Below are positions 24,131 to 34,231 of a stretch of 64,000 bases of DNA, piece by piece. Each line of letters starts with the position of its first letter. Positions within the stretch are counted from its first letter, which is position 1. The DNA lies in contig NZ_CP095552.1 of NCBI RefSeq assembly GCF_023078355.1, positions 372,001-436,000 on the forward strand, in the 5' to 3' direction. The position numbers and the translations under genes were made by a program. This stretch comes from Gordonia hongkongensis. Lineage in GTDB: Bacteria > Actinomycetota > Actinomycetes > Mycobacteriales > Mycobacteriaceae. Below the pieces are notes generated by a model. That model made no database searches. It saw nothing but the letters and a program-made list of their open reading frames with translations, and was not told where the DNA came from.

Positions 24131-27105
24131 ATGAGCACCGACGAAGGGGAGCGGCAGATGACCACCAGACGCGAGCGGTTCGCTCGACTCCGACAGGGAC
24201 TCTCCACCGAGATCCGGCGGCCCGTTCGCCGCGAGGTGCTGCGCGACAGGGCATCGCAGAGGCCGCGGTTCGCACGCTTTCTGTACGCCTGTTCGCTGCC
24301 GGTCATAGTCATCTGGTTGCTCATCGCCGGTGGTCTCAACATCGTTGTGCCCCAGCTGGAATCGACGGTCACCGAACATGCGCAGTCTTTCCTGCCCGAC
24401 GAGGCGTCGTCGGTGCAGGCGCTGGTCAAGATGGGCGAGTACTTCGGCGGCGGGGGCAGCAACAACTTCGTCTATGTACTCATGGAGGGTGACGAACCGC
24501 TGGGGCCCGACGCCCGCACCTACTACGACGACCTGCTGGCTGCGCTGACCGCGGACACCGAACACGTCAATTCCGCGATGGACCTGTGGTCGAATCCCGA
24601 TCTCGCTCCGGCTGCACAGAGTTCCGACGGTCACGTTGCCTACGTCCTGGTGAATCTCGCCGGGAACATGGGCACCGCGCTGGCCATGGAGTCGACCCAG
24701 TCCGCGCGGGACACGGTCGCCGCGTCGACACCGCCACCCGGTATCGACGTGCACGTCACCGGTCCGTCGGCGGTCGTCAACGACGAGATGGTGGCGATCA
24801 ACGACTCCATCATCCTGCTGGTCTCGGTGTGCGCATTGCTGGTCGGCGCCGTGTTGCTACTGGTCTACCGGTCCGTCGTCACCGCGATGGTGCCACTGCT
24901 CGGGGTAGGGCTGGCGTTGGCCGTGGCCCGCGCGACCATTTCCTTCTTGGCCGAGAACGAGATCATCAAGGTATCGATCTTCGCCGCGGCGCTGTCGGCG
25001 GTGATCGTCCTGGGCGCGGGCACCAACTACGGGATCTTCCTGGTGGGCCGGTACCAGGAGGCCCGCCGAAAGGGTCGCGACCGAGAAGACGCGTACTACG
25101 ATGCGCTGGCCGGCGTCCAGCACATCGTCGTGGCGTCGGCGCTGACAGTGGCCGGTGCGATGGCGTGCCTGGCGGCAACGCGTCTGGCGATGTTCAGCAC
25201 CTCGGGATTGCCCTGCACCATAGCCATTCTCATCACCCTGGCGGCGCCCACCCTCGGCCCCGCGGTCCTGGCGCTCGCCACCCGGCTCGGGTTCGTGGAG
25301 CCGCGCGAGTCGGCGTCGCCACGACGCTGGCGCCGGATCGGGACCACGGTCGCCCGCTGGCCCGGCCCGGTACTCGCCGCGGCACTCGTTGTTCTCGCGG
25401 TCATGATCATCCCGCTCTCGATGTACGCCCCGAGCTACAACGAACGTCGTGCCCAGCCGGCGGACTCGCCGGCGAACGTGGGATTCGCTGCGGCAGACAG
25501 GCACCTGCCGCCCAACATCATGGCGCCGAGCGTGCTCATCGTCGAGTCCGACCATGACATGCGCAATGCGGCGGATCTGATCGCCCTTGCGCAGATGACT
25601 GATGCCGTCGCCTCGATCGACGGCGTGAACGCCGTACAGGGGATCACCCGCCCGCTCGGACAGACCCTCGACCAGGGCACCCTCACCTCCCAGGCCGGGT
25701 ACATCGGTAGCCGCTTCGGTCAGATGACATCGCTTCTGCGCGATCGGATCACCGATCTCGACGCGATCGGCGTAACGGTCGATCGTCTGGACACCGCCAT
25801 CGACGGCGTCGACGCCGCGCTGCAGCAGGGGGCGGCCGGCGCGGGCTCCTTGTCCGATGCCACTGCGCAATTGCAACGAACGAGCGAGTCGACGCTCACC
25901 AAGGTCGACGAACTGTCGGCGGGGATTGCGCCGATGCGTGGACTCGTCGGGTCGATCCCGCGGTGCCAGGATGTCGTCGCGTGCCGCACCGCCCTGACCG
26001 GGCTGTCCGTTCTCGACGCGTTCCCGCACTGCGGGAATCGGTCCGGGATCTCGCCGGCGGCACCCGCTCCCTGAGTGGCGCGTTGCCCACCGCCGCCGCG
26101 CAGATCCCGACGCTGCGCGCCACGGTCACCGACATCCGCGAGCTGATCGGCCCCTTGCGCACGACACTGGGTGCACTGCTCCCGCAGGTCGGCGAGATCA
26201 CCGACTTCCTCGACGAGGTCAGCGGGGCGTACTCGGCGGGCAGTCCCGCGGCCGGCGGGTTCTTCCTGCCCAGCCAGGCGCTGGAGAGTCCGCTCTTCCA
26301 GAGCGGCATCCCGTACTACTTCTCCGACGACGGCAAGGCGACGCGGATGATCGTCACCCCGCAGCGCGAAGGTTTCAGCCGCGACGCGATGGACGTGAGC
26401 GCGGAGGTGATCCCGACGTCACTCGCGGCGATCAAGAACACATCGCTCGCCGGATCGACCGTCAGCATCGGCGGGCCGGGCGGCACGCTCCTCAACATCG
26501 AGTCGTTCGCGCACGAGGACTTCATCGCGATCGTCGTCGCCGCCTTCGCCTTCGTGTTCTGCGTCGTCCTGTTCCTGCTGCGCAGTCTCGTCGCGGCACT
26601 CGCCGTGATCGGGACCGTCGGGCTTTCCTATCTGTCCGCGATGGGTGTCTCGGTGTTTCTGTGGCAGGGCCTCATCGGCAATCCACTGCACTGGTCGGTC
26701 GCACCCATCGCGTTCACCTTCCTGGTGGCGGTGGGCGCCGACTACAACATGCTGTTGGTCAGTCGTTTTCGAGAGGAGTACGGGGCGGGTGGCGGCACCG
26801 GCCTGATCCGCGCGATGGTCGGTACGGGCAGCGTGGTCACCCAGGCCGGACTCACCTTCGGGATCACGATGCTGGCCATGCTCGCCAGCTACGCCCACAA
26901 CGTCGCGCAGATCGGCACGACCGTGGCGATCGGACTGCTGATCGACACCCTTCTCGTCCGCACACTGGTGATGCCGGCGATCGCGCGACTGTCCGGTCGC
27001 TGGTTCTGGTGGCCGACGCCGTTCGTGTCGCTACCCGCGCGAGGAGCGGATCGGGCCACGACGACCATCGCCGATGACCGTCCCCTCGCCGAGATGCGCT
27101 CATAG
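24131..27105 (+). pseudogene. MmpL-family RND transporter, interrupted by a frameshift
   Basis: About 990 codons of an RND-type lipid exporter, split into 24131-26074 and a second frame continuing to 27105. The first part carries the N-terminal helix, the porter loop and the first set of membrane helices (GAGTNYGIFLVGRYQEARRKGRDREDA). The second carries the other porter loop and helices (VAVGADYNMLLVSRFREEYG). Homology crosses frames at 26021-26026: the first frame reads DAFPHCGNRSG while the +1 frame continues as PALRESVRDLAGGTRSL. One missing C in the CCC run at 26023-26025 explains it. It may be a real inactivation or a sequencing error in a homopolymer. The second part has no good start of its own. 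Confidence 0.85.
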
Positions 27106-27183
27106 GGCCCGGTCGACGGGTTTGGCGCCTGGCTCTGACGGGCACGCGGATATCTCACGACCCCGACGACAGGAGCGCGGCAG

Positions 27184-27501
27184 ATGAGTCACAAGCCACC
27201 GAAGGACGTCCAGGAGGCTGCCCAGCGCGCGGTGCGATGGATCGACGACGGCAAGGCGGGTAAGGGGTTCACTGACACCGGCCGCCATCGGGCCCACCAG
27301 TTGGCCGACGGCAAGGACGTCGACGACGACCAGATCAAGAAGATGCGCAACTACTTCTCTCGCCACGAGGTGGACAAGAACGCGACCGGGTTCAACAACG
27401 GCGAGGACGGCTTCCCGTCAGCGGGACGTGTGGCCTGGGATGCGTGGGGCGGCGACCCGGGACGCCGGTGGGCGAATGCGCAGAAGATCGAGGGTGACTG
27501 A
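27184..27501 (+). CDS. Small conserved protein related to phage-associated families
   Basis: A 105-residue soluble, highly charged protein. I recognise the pattern of a conserved actinobacterial and phage-borne family: VQEAAQRAVRWIDDGKAGKGFTDTGRHRAHQLADGK, then MRNYFSRHEVDKNATGFNNGEDGFPSAGRVAWDAWGGDPGRRWAN. The function is unknown. In phages, similar segments occur near head-morphogenesis genes, but no other phage gene is visible here. A GGAGCGCGGCAG stretch precedes the ATG at 27184. It converges with the oxidoreductase 27 bases downstream. Confidence 0.72.
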   Translation: MSHKPPKDVQEAAQRAVRWIDDGKAGKGFTDTGRHRAHQLADGKDVDDDQIKKMRNYFSRHEVDKNATGFNNGEDGFPSAGRVAWDAWGGDPGRRWANAQKIEGD

Positions 27502-27528
27502 CCGGGCGTGGAGGTCCGGCCGTGATGT

Positions 27529-29121
27529 CTAACGAGGCGACTCGAGCGCATCCGCGCCCAGCACTGCCGCAGCGGCGTTACGGCCCGGGATACCGCTGAC
27601 CCCGCCGCCGCGACGAGCGCCCGCGCCGCACAACAGAAGTCGCGGATGCGGGGTCTCCACGCCCCACTGGCCGACTTCCGACACGGTCTCGGCCCACGGC
27701 CATTGCAACGGCCGGTGGAAGATGTGCCCGCCGGGCAGTCCGACGGCGTCCTCGAGGTCCTGCGGGGTCTTCGCCTCGATGCACGGCCGGCCGTTGGCAT
27801 CGTGCGCGATCACCGCCTGGATCGGTTCCCCCAACACCGAATTCAACGAGGCGAAGGTCGCGCCGACGGCGTGTTCGACGGCGCCGGGTTCGTCGAACAC
27901 GTCTGCTGGCATGTGCAGCCCGAAAAGCGTCAGCGTGTGTTTGCCCGCGAGCTCCGGGCCCAGGATCGACGGGTCGGTGAGCGTGTGGCAGTAGATCTCG
28001 CACGGCGGGACCTCCGGCACCTCACCACGATTCGCTTGCCGCCACGCGTCGTGCAGCTGGGTGGCGGTCTGGTTGATGTGGAAGGTCCCGGCGAATGCCG
28101 ACGCCGGCGGGGTCGACCCGTCGCGGAGTCGCGGTAGTCGGTCGAGCAGGAGGTTGATCTTGAGTTGCGACCCGCTGGCGTCTGGCTCGCAGGGGATCGG
28201 CGTCCCGTCGAGGAACGTGTTGAACACCTGCGGCGCGCACGCGGCATAGATCATCGAACCGCGGAAGGTGCCGCTCGTCGTCTCGACGGTCCCGTCGCCG
28301 GGATCGACGCGGGTGATCTCGACGCCCGTTCTGATCTCGGCTCCCGCCGAGGTCGCCGCCTGGTAGAGCGCACCCGACACCGCGCCCATCCCGCCGACCG
28401 GGACGTCCCAGTCGCCGGTTCCGCCGCCGATCACGTGGTACAGGAAGCAGATGTTCTGGCGAAGGGACGGATCATCGAGGTCGGCGAAGGTGCCGATGAG
28501 TCCGTCGGTGGCGGCGATCCCGCGGATCAGGTCGTCGTCGAAGTACTGACGGAGCAGCGTGCCCAGCGGCAGCGTGGTGAGCGCCTCCCACAGTTCGGCG
28601 GTCGACGTGTCGGTGGTGGACTTGTCTGGGCCGACGACGAGGTCGTGCATGTCGGCGGCGGTCCGCAACGGCTGGGTCATGGTCGGGAAGACGCGGTCGG
28701 CGACCACGCCGAGCCGACGGTAGAACGACTGCCACGCGGTGAAACCGAGGTCGGAGCCGGTCACCCGCCGGAACGACGCGGCCGTCGCATCGTCATCGAG
28801 GTTGTCGACGAGGATGCCGCGCGCCGGATCCGACGGCAGGGGCGTGTACGACGAATAGCGCCGTCGGATGAGTGTGACGTCGAGGTCGAGGTCGGTGATG
28901 ATCTGGCTCGGCATCAGCGAGACCAGGTACGAGTACCGCGACAACCGCGCGGAGAGACCGGCGAACGGCGTCGCCGACACCGTGGCGCCGCCGACGTGGT
29001 CGGCCTTCTCGAGGACGAGCACACGCCGGCCGGCACGAGCGAGGTAGGCCGCAGCGGTCAGGCCGTTGTGTCCCGCGCCCACCACGATGTCGTCGTACGA
29101 CGCGTCGTCTCCGGTACTCAT
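27529..29121 (-). CDS. FAD-dependent phytoene-desaturase-like oxidoreductase (PYROXD2-like)
   Basis: A 530-residue flavoprotein with the dinucleotide-binding motif VVGAGHNGLTAAAYLARAGRRVLVLEKADHVGGA at residues 12-45. A C-terminal FAD segment reads LLLCGAGARRGGGVSGIPGRNAA. It belongs to the NAD(P)/FAD amine-oxidase superfamily near carotenoid desaturases and PYROXD2. No carotenoid biosynthetic genes flank it, so a desaturase role is unproved. It diverges from the aldo/keto reductase with a 61-base gap. Confidence 0.88.
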   Translation of the reverse strand: MSTGDDASYDDIVVGAGHNGLTAAAYLARAGRRVLVLEKADHVGGATVSATPFAGLSARLSRYSYLVSLMPSQIITDLDLDVTLIRRRYSSYTPLPSDPARGILVDNLDDDATAASFRRVTGSDLGFTAWQSFYRRLGVVADRVFPTMTQPLRTAADMHDLVVGPDKSTTDTSTAELWEALTTLPLGTLLRQYFDDDLIRGIAATDGLIGTFADLDDPSLRQNICFLYHVIGGGTGDWDVPVGGMGAVSGALYQAATSAGAEIRTGVEITRVDPGDGTVETTSGTFRGSMIYAACAPQVFNTFLDGTPIPCEPDASGSQLKINLLLDRLPRLRDGSTPPASAFAGTFHINQTATQLHDAWRQANRGEVPEVPPCEIYCHTLTDPSILGPELAGKHTLTLFGLHMPADVFDEPGAVEHAVGATFASLNSVLGEPIQAVIAHDANGRPCIEAKTPQDLEDAVGLPGGHIFHRPLQWPWAETVSEVGQWGVETPHPRLLLCGAGARRGGGVSGIPGRNAAAAVLGADALESPR

Positions 29122-29182
29122 CGGTCAAGCGTTCCAGATCGACCGGCGGCGCAGGATGTGGTTGTCGACATATCCTGATGCG

Positions 29183-30013
29183 GTGGACATCCCCTCGGTC
29201 GAGCTCAGCAACGGCACCTCGATCCCCCTGGTGGGGCTCGGCACCTACAACATGCTCGGCCGGCCGGCTGTCAGCGCCGTCAGCTCGGCGATCAAGTCCG
29301 GTTACCGCCTCCTCGACACCGCGCCCCGGTACAGCAACGAGCTGAGTGTCGGGATGGGCCTGCACGGGACCGGCGTCCCGCGCGAGGAGATCGTCGTGCA
29401 GACCAAGTTGAGCGGCGGTGACCAGGGTTTCGACGAGGCGATCAACGCCGCCAAGGAGAGCGCTCGCCGGCTCGGTGTCGCGCATATCGACGTGTACCTC
29501 ATCCACTGGCCGTGCCCCAGCCTGGGCCGCACCGTCGACTCCTGGAAAGCGCTGCTCACGCTCGCCGACGAGGGATACGTCCGCACACCCGGCGTCTCGA
29601 ACTTCAAACATCACCACCTGCAGATGCTCTTCGACGAGACGGGACGCTGGCCGGTTCTGAATCAAATCCAGTGCTCTCCCTCACTGCCACGGACCGAATT
29701 GCGGGAGTTCATGTCCGACAAGGGTATTCATGCTCAGGCGTGGCATCCGACCGGCCGCAAGGAAGGCCTGCTCGCCGACCCGGTCATCCTCCGGATCGCG
29801 CGCAAGTACGGCAAGTCGCCGACGCAGATCGCGTTGCGCTGGTCGGTGCAGAACGGCATCAGCGTCGTCCCGAAGTCGTCGCACACCGGCCGTCAGGTGG
29901 AGAACGCCGACCTGTTCGACTTCGCTCTCGACCCCGCCGACCTGGCCGAACTCGCCACCCTCGACCGCGGCGAGCGCGCCGCCCGTGACTCCGACGTCGA
30001 CGAGGAGTTCTGA
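29183..30013 (+). CDS. Aldo/keto reductase
   Basis: A 276-residue NADPH-dependent oxidoreductase of the TIM-barrel AKR superfamily. The catalytic tetrad can be seen: Asp in LLDTAPRYSNE, Tyr in the same motif, Lys in VQTKLSG and His in YLIHWP. The cofactor region GISVVPKSSHTGRQVENADLFDF near the C-terminus is normal. It starts at GTG 29183 (VDIPSVELSNGTSIPLVGLGTYN). The physiological substrate is unknown. Confidence 0.92.
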   Translation: MDIPSVELSNGTSIPLVGLGTYNMLGRPAVSAVSSAIKSGYRLLDTAPRYSNELSVGMGLHGTGVPREEIVVQTKLSGGDQGFDEAINAAKESARRLGVAHIDVYLIHWPCPSLGRTVDSWKALLTLADEGYVRTPGVSNFKHHHLQMLFDETGRWPVLNQIQCSPSLPRTELREFMSDKGIHAQAWHPTGRKEGLLADPVILRIARKYGKSPTQIALRWSVQNGISVVPKSSHTGRQVENADLFDFALDPADLAELATLDRGERAARDSDVDEEF

Positions 30014-30061
30014 CCCGCCCGTCGACTGGGCGTCCGCTTTCGTTGACCGTGCGTTCTCGGG

Positions 30062-30574
30062 TCAGCGGATCTTGAAGATGACCATCCGCTGGACGACGAA
30101 GTTGATGACCGTAGCGGTGCCTTGTGCGACGACGTACGCCGCAAAGCTGTACAGCAGCGTTTCCTGCCAGGCATGCGACAGAAGCGTGTAGATGCCGACG
30201 TTGACGAAGTAGGTCACCACGTAGAGCGCGACGACCGACACGAACCGCGCCATGCTCGGTTCGGCTCGGAACGTCCATCGACGGTTCAGCAGGTACGCGA
30301 CGGTGGTGCCGAGGATGAACCCCGCGGATTTCGCGGGCCAGAACGGCAGGTCCAGGCCGTATTGCAGGAGGATCGTCAGCCCGAAGTCCAGCAGCCCGGA
30401 GAACCCGCCGGTGATGACGAAGCGCACCAGCTGGGTCTTCAGACCGACGTTCGTCGACGCCTCTTCGTCGTCGAGGGGCAGCTCGATCGGCATCGGCGCA
30501 TGGCGTGTGGCGAAGTCCTCGTGGCTCGGTTCGTCGTCATCGCGGACGTGGTCACCAGGGTCGGGTCGAGACAC
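30062..30574 (-). CDS. GtrA-family membrane protein (Rv3789-like)
   Basis: A 170-residue protein with an acidic cytoplasmic N-terminus of about 45 residues and four transmembrane helices typical of GtrA: LVRFVITGGFSGLLDFGLTILL, SAGFILGTTVAYLLNRRWTF and two more. It ends RMVIFKIR. In M. tuberculosis the homologue sits next to dprE1 and has been linked to decaprenyl-phospho-arabinose handling or to recruiting arabinosyltransferases. Here it has the same orientation but is 10 kb from dprE1, separated by accessory genes. Confidence 0.9.
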   Translation of the reverse strand: MSRPDPGDHVRDDDEPSHEDFATRHAPMPIELPLDDEEASTNVGLKTQLVRFVITGGFSGLLDFGLTILLQYGLDLPFWPAKSAGFILGTTVAYLLNRRWTFRAEPSMARFVSVVALYVVTYFVNVGIYTLLSHAWQETLLYSFAAYVVAQGTATVINFVVQRMVIFKIR

Positions 30575-30649
30575 GCTGACACCCTAGCCGACGACGCCCT
30601 GGCAACCGTGCCGACGGGCGTGGCGGGGTTGCAACGCACAGTCGACGGG

Positions 30650-33268
30650 TCAGGCCCGCTGCGGGACCTCCGGCGGGATGGCCGCGAGCAACGCGCGGGT
30701 GTAGTCGGTCGCGGGGTCGTGGAGGATGGTCGACGCCGGTCCACTCTCCACGACCTTCCCGTCCTGCATCACCGCGACGGTGTCGCTGATCTGCTCGACG
30801 ACGGCCAGGTCGTGCGCGATGAACAGGTACGTCAGCCCCTTCTGACGCTGGAGCTCGGCGAGCAGGTCGAGGACGCTGGCCTGCACCGACACGTCGAGCG
30901 ACGCCGTCGACTCGTCCAGGATCAGGACCTCCGGGTCGGACGCCAGCGCGCGGGCGATGCTCACCCGCTGCCGCTGGCCGCCGGACATCTCGTGCGGATA
31001 GCGGTCGAGGTATGACGCGTCGAGGCTGACGTCGGCGAGCAACTCTTCGGCACGACTCCGCGTGCCGTCCCGGCCGTCGGTGAGGCCGTGCGTCCGCAGC
31101 GGTTCGGCGATCGACGCCGCCACCGTCATCCGCGGATCGAGCGAGGCGGCCGGGTCCTGGAACACCATGGCGACGCGGCGTCGGAGCAGGGCCTCGTCGG
31201 CACCGCGTGCCCCGATGGCCTCGACCCGCCGGCCGTCGAGGGTGACGGTCACGCTGCCCCGCACCGTCGTGCCCTGGGCGGACGTGATGAGGCCGGTGAT
31301 GACGCCGGCCACGGTCGACTTCCCCGATCCCGATTCGCCGACGATCCCGAGCGTCCGGCCACGAGCGACCTGCAGGTCGACCCCGTCGGCGGCGTGCACC
31401 ACCCGGCGCCCCGACGGGCCGCGGACCACATAGTCGACGCCCAGCCCGGTGACACTCAGGAGAGGCTCGTCGTCGACTCGCTTCTGAAGGGGCGACGCGC
31501 CACCACGTTCGGTGACCTTGCTCAGCAGCGGGCGTGAGTCGAGCAGCGTGCGGCTGTACTCGTCCTGCGGGTCGTCGAACAGCGTTGTGACGTCATTGCT
31601 CTCGACGATCCGGCCGGATCGCAGCACCATCACCCGGTCGGCGATCCGTCCGATGACGCCGAGGTCGTGGCTGATCCACACCACCGCCATACCGCGTTCG
31701 CGCTGGAGTTTCGCGACGAGGTCGATGATCTGTGCCTGCGTGGTCACGTCGAGTGCGGTGGTGGCCTCGTCGGCGATGAGCAGTTCCGGGTCGCAGGCCA
31801 ATGCGATCGCGATAATGACGCGCTGCCGTTGGCCGCCGGACAACTGATGCGGGTATGCGCGCAAACGGCTTTCGGGGTCGGGCAGGTTCACGTCGCGCAG
31901 CAGGGTAAGGGCCCGTTCGCGTGCCTCGCCCCGCGTGAGCCCGAGATGCCGGCGCGGCCCCTCGGTCAGTTGCTGTTCGACGGTGAGCAGGGGATTGAGG
32001 CTCGACGACGGGTCCTGGAAGACGAAGCCGACACGCGAACCGTGCAGCGCCCGCAGTTTCGCCGGTGTGGCGCCGACGATTTCGGTGTCGCCGAGGCGGG
32101 CCGACCCGCGGACGTACGCGCTGGGCGCGTCGAAGAGCCCGGTGGCCGACAACACGCTCAGTGATTTGCCCGATCCGCTCTCCCCGACGATCCCGAGCGT
32201 CTCACCCGGCGCGACCGAGAAACTGATGCCGTGCACGATCTCTCGCGGACCGACACCGACGACGAGGTCCTCCACGCGCAGCACCGTTCCGTCGGAGTCG
32301 ACGTGTTTCGCGGTCGACGGTGTGGTTACCGTCGGCGACTTGCGTTCGTACCCGCGGTTGCGCAGCAGCGTGCGCTGGCGCGGGTCGAGCACATCGCGTA
32401 CGCCGTCGCCGACGAGGTTGAATGCGAAGACCGTCACGAGGATCGCCAGACCGGGGAACACACCCATCCACCAGGCGGTGGTGATGAACCCCTGTGCGTC
32501 GAAGAGCATCCGGCCCCACGACGGGTCCGGTGGCTGGACGCCGAGACCGAGGAACGACAGCGCCGCCTCCGACAGGATCGCGAACGCGAGCGAGATGGAG
32601 GTCTGGACGATGACCGGACCCGAGATGTTGGGCAGCACATGCCGCATGAGGATGGCCGATGTCCCCACACCCATGGTCCGCGATGCCTGGACGTACTGGG
32701 TCTGTCGCACACGCAGGGTGTCGGCGCGCGCCACCCGGGCGAAGATCGGTATGTAGACGACGCCGATTGCGATCATCGCCGAGGTGACTCCCGGTCCCAG
32801 GATGGCGACGATGGCGAGCGCGAGCAGCAGTACCGGGAAGGAGAAGACCACATCGACGATCCGCATGAGCGCGGTGTCGAGGACGCCACCGGCGAAACCG
32901 GCGACCATACTGAGGATCACGCCGACGGTGAGGGAGATCGCCACTGCGATGACCGCCACGCGCATGCTCACCGACGCGGCGAGCACCACCCGGGAGAAGA
33001 CGTCGCGACCCAGGTCGTCGGTCCCGAAGAGATGGGACCAGCTGGGTGCCTGCAGCGCATTCGGGACGTCGATCTCGTTGGCGCCGTAGGGCGCGATGAG
33101 CGGACCGAACACCGCGCACACGAGGACGACCGCGATGATGACCAGCCCGATCACCGAGGTGCGGTTGCGTAGCAGCAATCGCCAGGCCGAATCGGTCGAC
33201 GGAGCTCCGGCCGATTCATCGTCGACTCCGGTACCGGGTTCCGGCGGGTCGGGTGAGGTGAGGGTCAT
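30650..33268 (-). CDS. Peptide ABC transporter, permease (DppC) fused to two ATPases (DppD-DppF)
   Basis: An 872-residue three-part fusion. Residues about 1-305 are a DppC-type permease with six helices and the EAALSFLGLGVQPPDPSWG motif. Residues about 325-580 are an ATPase with Walker A GESGSGKS, the LSGGQRQR signature and Walker B LLIADEATTALD. Residues about 615-870 are a second ATPase with GESGSGKST, MSGGQRQR and LILDEST. It starts at ATG 33268, overlapping dppB by 4 bases (ATGA). With dppB and the binding lipoprotein it forms a complete oligopeptide or nickel importer in one operon. Domain linkers show no stop or frameshift, so the fusion looks genuine. Confidence 0.92.
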   Translation of the reverse strand: MTLTSPDPPEPGTGVDDESAGAPSTDSAWRLLLRNRTSVIGLVIIAVVLVCAVFGPLIAPYGANEIDVPNALQAPSWSHLFGTDDLGRDVFSRVVLAASVSMRVAVIAVAISLTVGVILSMVAGFAGGVLDTALMRIVDVVFSFPVLLLALAIVAILGPGVTSAMIAIGVVYIPIFARVARADTLRVRQTQYVQASRTMGVGTSAILMRHVLPNISGPVIVQTSISLAFAILSEAALSFLGLGVQPPDPSWGRMLFDAQGFITTAWWMGVFPGLAILVTVFAFNLVGDGVRDVLDPRQRTLLRNRGYERKSPTVTTPSTAKHVDSDGTVLRVEDLVVGVGPREIVHGISFSVAPGETLGIVGESGSGKSLSVLSATGLFDAPSAYVRGSARLGDTEIVGATPAKLRALHGSRVGFVFQDPSSSLNPLLTVEQQLTEGPRRHLGLTRGEARERALTLLRDVNLPDPESRLRAYPHQLSGGQRQRVIIAIALACDPELLIADEATTALDVTTQAQIIDLVAKLQRERGMAVVWISHDLGVIGRIADRVMVLRSGRIVESNDVTTLFDDPQDEYSRTLLDSRPLLSKVTERGGASPLQKRVDDEPLLSVTGLGVDYVVRGPSGRRVVHAADGVDLQVARGRTLGIVGESGSGKSTVAGVITGLITSAQGTTVRGSVTVTLDGRRVEAIGARGADEALLRRRVAMVFQDPAASLDPRMTVAASIAEPLRTHGLTDGRDGTRSRAEELLADVSLDASYLDRYPHEMSGGQRQRVSIARALASDPEVLILDESTASLDVSVQASVLDLLAELQRQKGLTYLFIAHDLAVVEQISDTVAVMQDGKVVESGPASTILHDPATDYTRALLAAIPPEVPQRA

Positions 33269-34230
33269 GACAGTCGGATCCTGGGATCGATGACGGCGTA
33301 GAGGATGTCGACGACGAGGTTGACGACCAGGAAGATCACCGCGATGAGCAGGATCGCACCCTGGAGAACCGGGTAGTCGCGCGCGGCGACCGAGTCGTAG
33401 ACCAGCAGACCCAGTCCGGGCCAGGCGAACACGACCTCCACGACGATGACACCGCCGAGCAGACCGGCGAACTGGATACCGGAGATGGTCAGCACGGGTA
33501 CGAGCGCGTTCCGTCCGACGTGATCGAGCAGAACACGCCTGGTGCTCAGCCCTTTCGATTCGGCCGTCGTCACGAAGGGTGCGTTCACCACGTCGAGCAC
33601 CGACGAGCGCACGTAGCGCGTCATGATCGCCCCGGTCACCACCCCGACCGTGATCGCCGGCAGCACGAGGTGTTCGAGCCAACCGAGTGGGTCGTCGGCG
33701 AAGGGTTGGTACCCGGCCGATGGTAACCAGCCGAGCGCGGTGGAGAAGAGACCGATCAGCAGGATGCCCATCCAGAAGTCGGGCACGGAGATCCCGAACT
33801 GGCTCACCACGCGAATGACGTTGTCGGCCAACCGACCTTCCCGCAGTGCCGCCCAGAAACCGAGAGGGACGGCGATGAGCAATGCGACGACGATCGCCGC
33901 GGTCGCGAGTGTGATGGTGGCGGGAAGCCGATCGAAGAGCATCGTCGTGACCGGTTCGCTGTTGCGGAAGCTGACGCCCAGGTCGCCGGTGAAGGCAGTG
34001 CCGACATAGTTCACCAGCTGTGATGCGAGCGGCTGGTCGAGTCCGGAGGCGCTGCGCAGCGCCTCATACGATTCCGGGGTGTAGCGGGTGCCGAGTGCGA
34101 TGCGGACGGGATCACCGGGCACGACCTGCATCAGGAAGAACACCGCGACGATCACGCCGAGCAACACCGCGACCGTGTAGAGCAGCCGCACGATGATGAA
34201 GCGCGCCAGCGGCGAGTGCAATGCGGTCAT
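33265..34230 (-). CDS. dppB: Peptide ABC transporter permease, DppB type
   Basis: A 321-residue inner-membrane permease with six predicted helices. It contains the DppB/OppB signatures VVPGDPVRIALGTRYTPE in the first loop, FGISVPDFWMGILLI, and TTAESKGLSTRRVLLDHVGRNALVPVLT, the EAA-like loop that contacts the ATPases. The ATG at 34230 is one base after the stop of the binding-protein gene, and its 3' end overlaps the fused permease-ATPase by 4 bases. Confidence 0.93.
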   Translation of the reverse strand: MTALHSPLARFIIVRLLYTVAVLLGVIVAVFFLMQVVPGDPVRIALGTRYTPESYEALRSASGLDQPLASQLVNYVGTAFTGDLGVSFRNSEPVTTMLFDRLPATITLATAAIVVALLIAVPLGFWAALREGRLADNVIRVVSQFGISVPDFWMGILLIGLFSTALGWLPSAGYQPFADDPLGWLEHLVLPAITVGVVTGAIMTRYVRSSVLDVVNAPFVTTAESKGLSTRRVLLDHVGRNALVPVLTISGIQFAGLLGGVIVVEVVFAWPGLGLLVYDSVAARDYPVLQGAILLIAVIFLVVNLVVDILYAVIDPRIRLS

Positions 34231-34231
34231 C

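Noticed and set aside
33269..33682. N-terminal extension of the DppC fusion protein
   Set aside because: The frame is open upstream, but that stretch overlaps dppB in another frame, is Arg-rich, and homologues begin at the ATG 33268 that overlaps the dppB stop.
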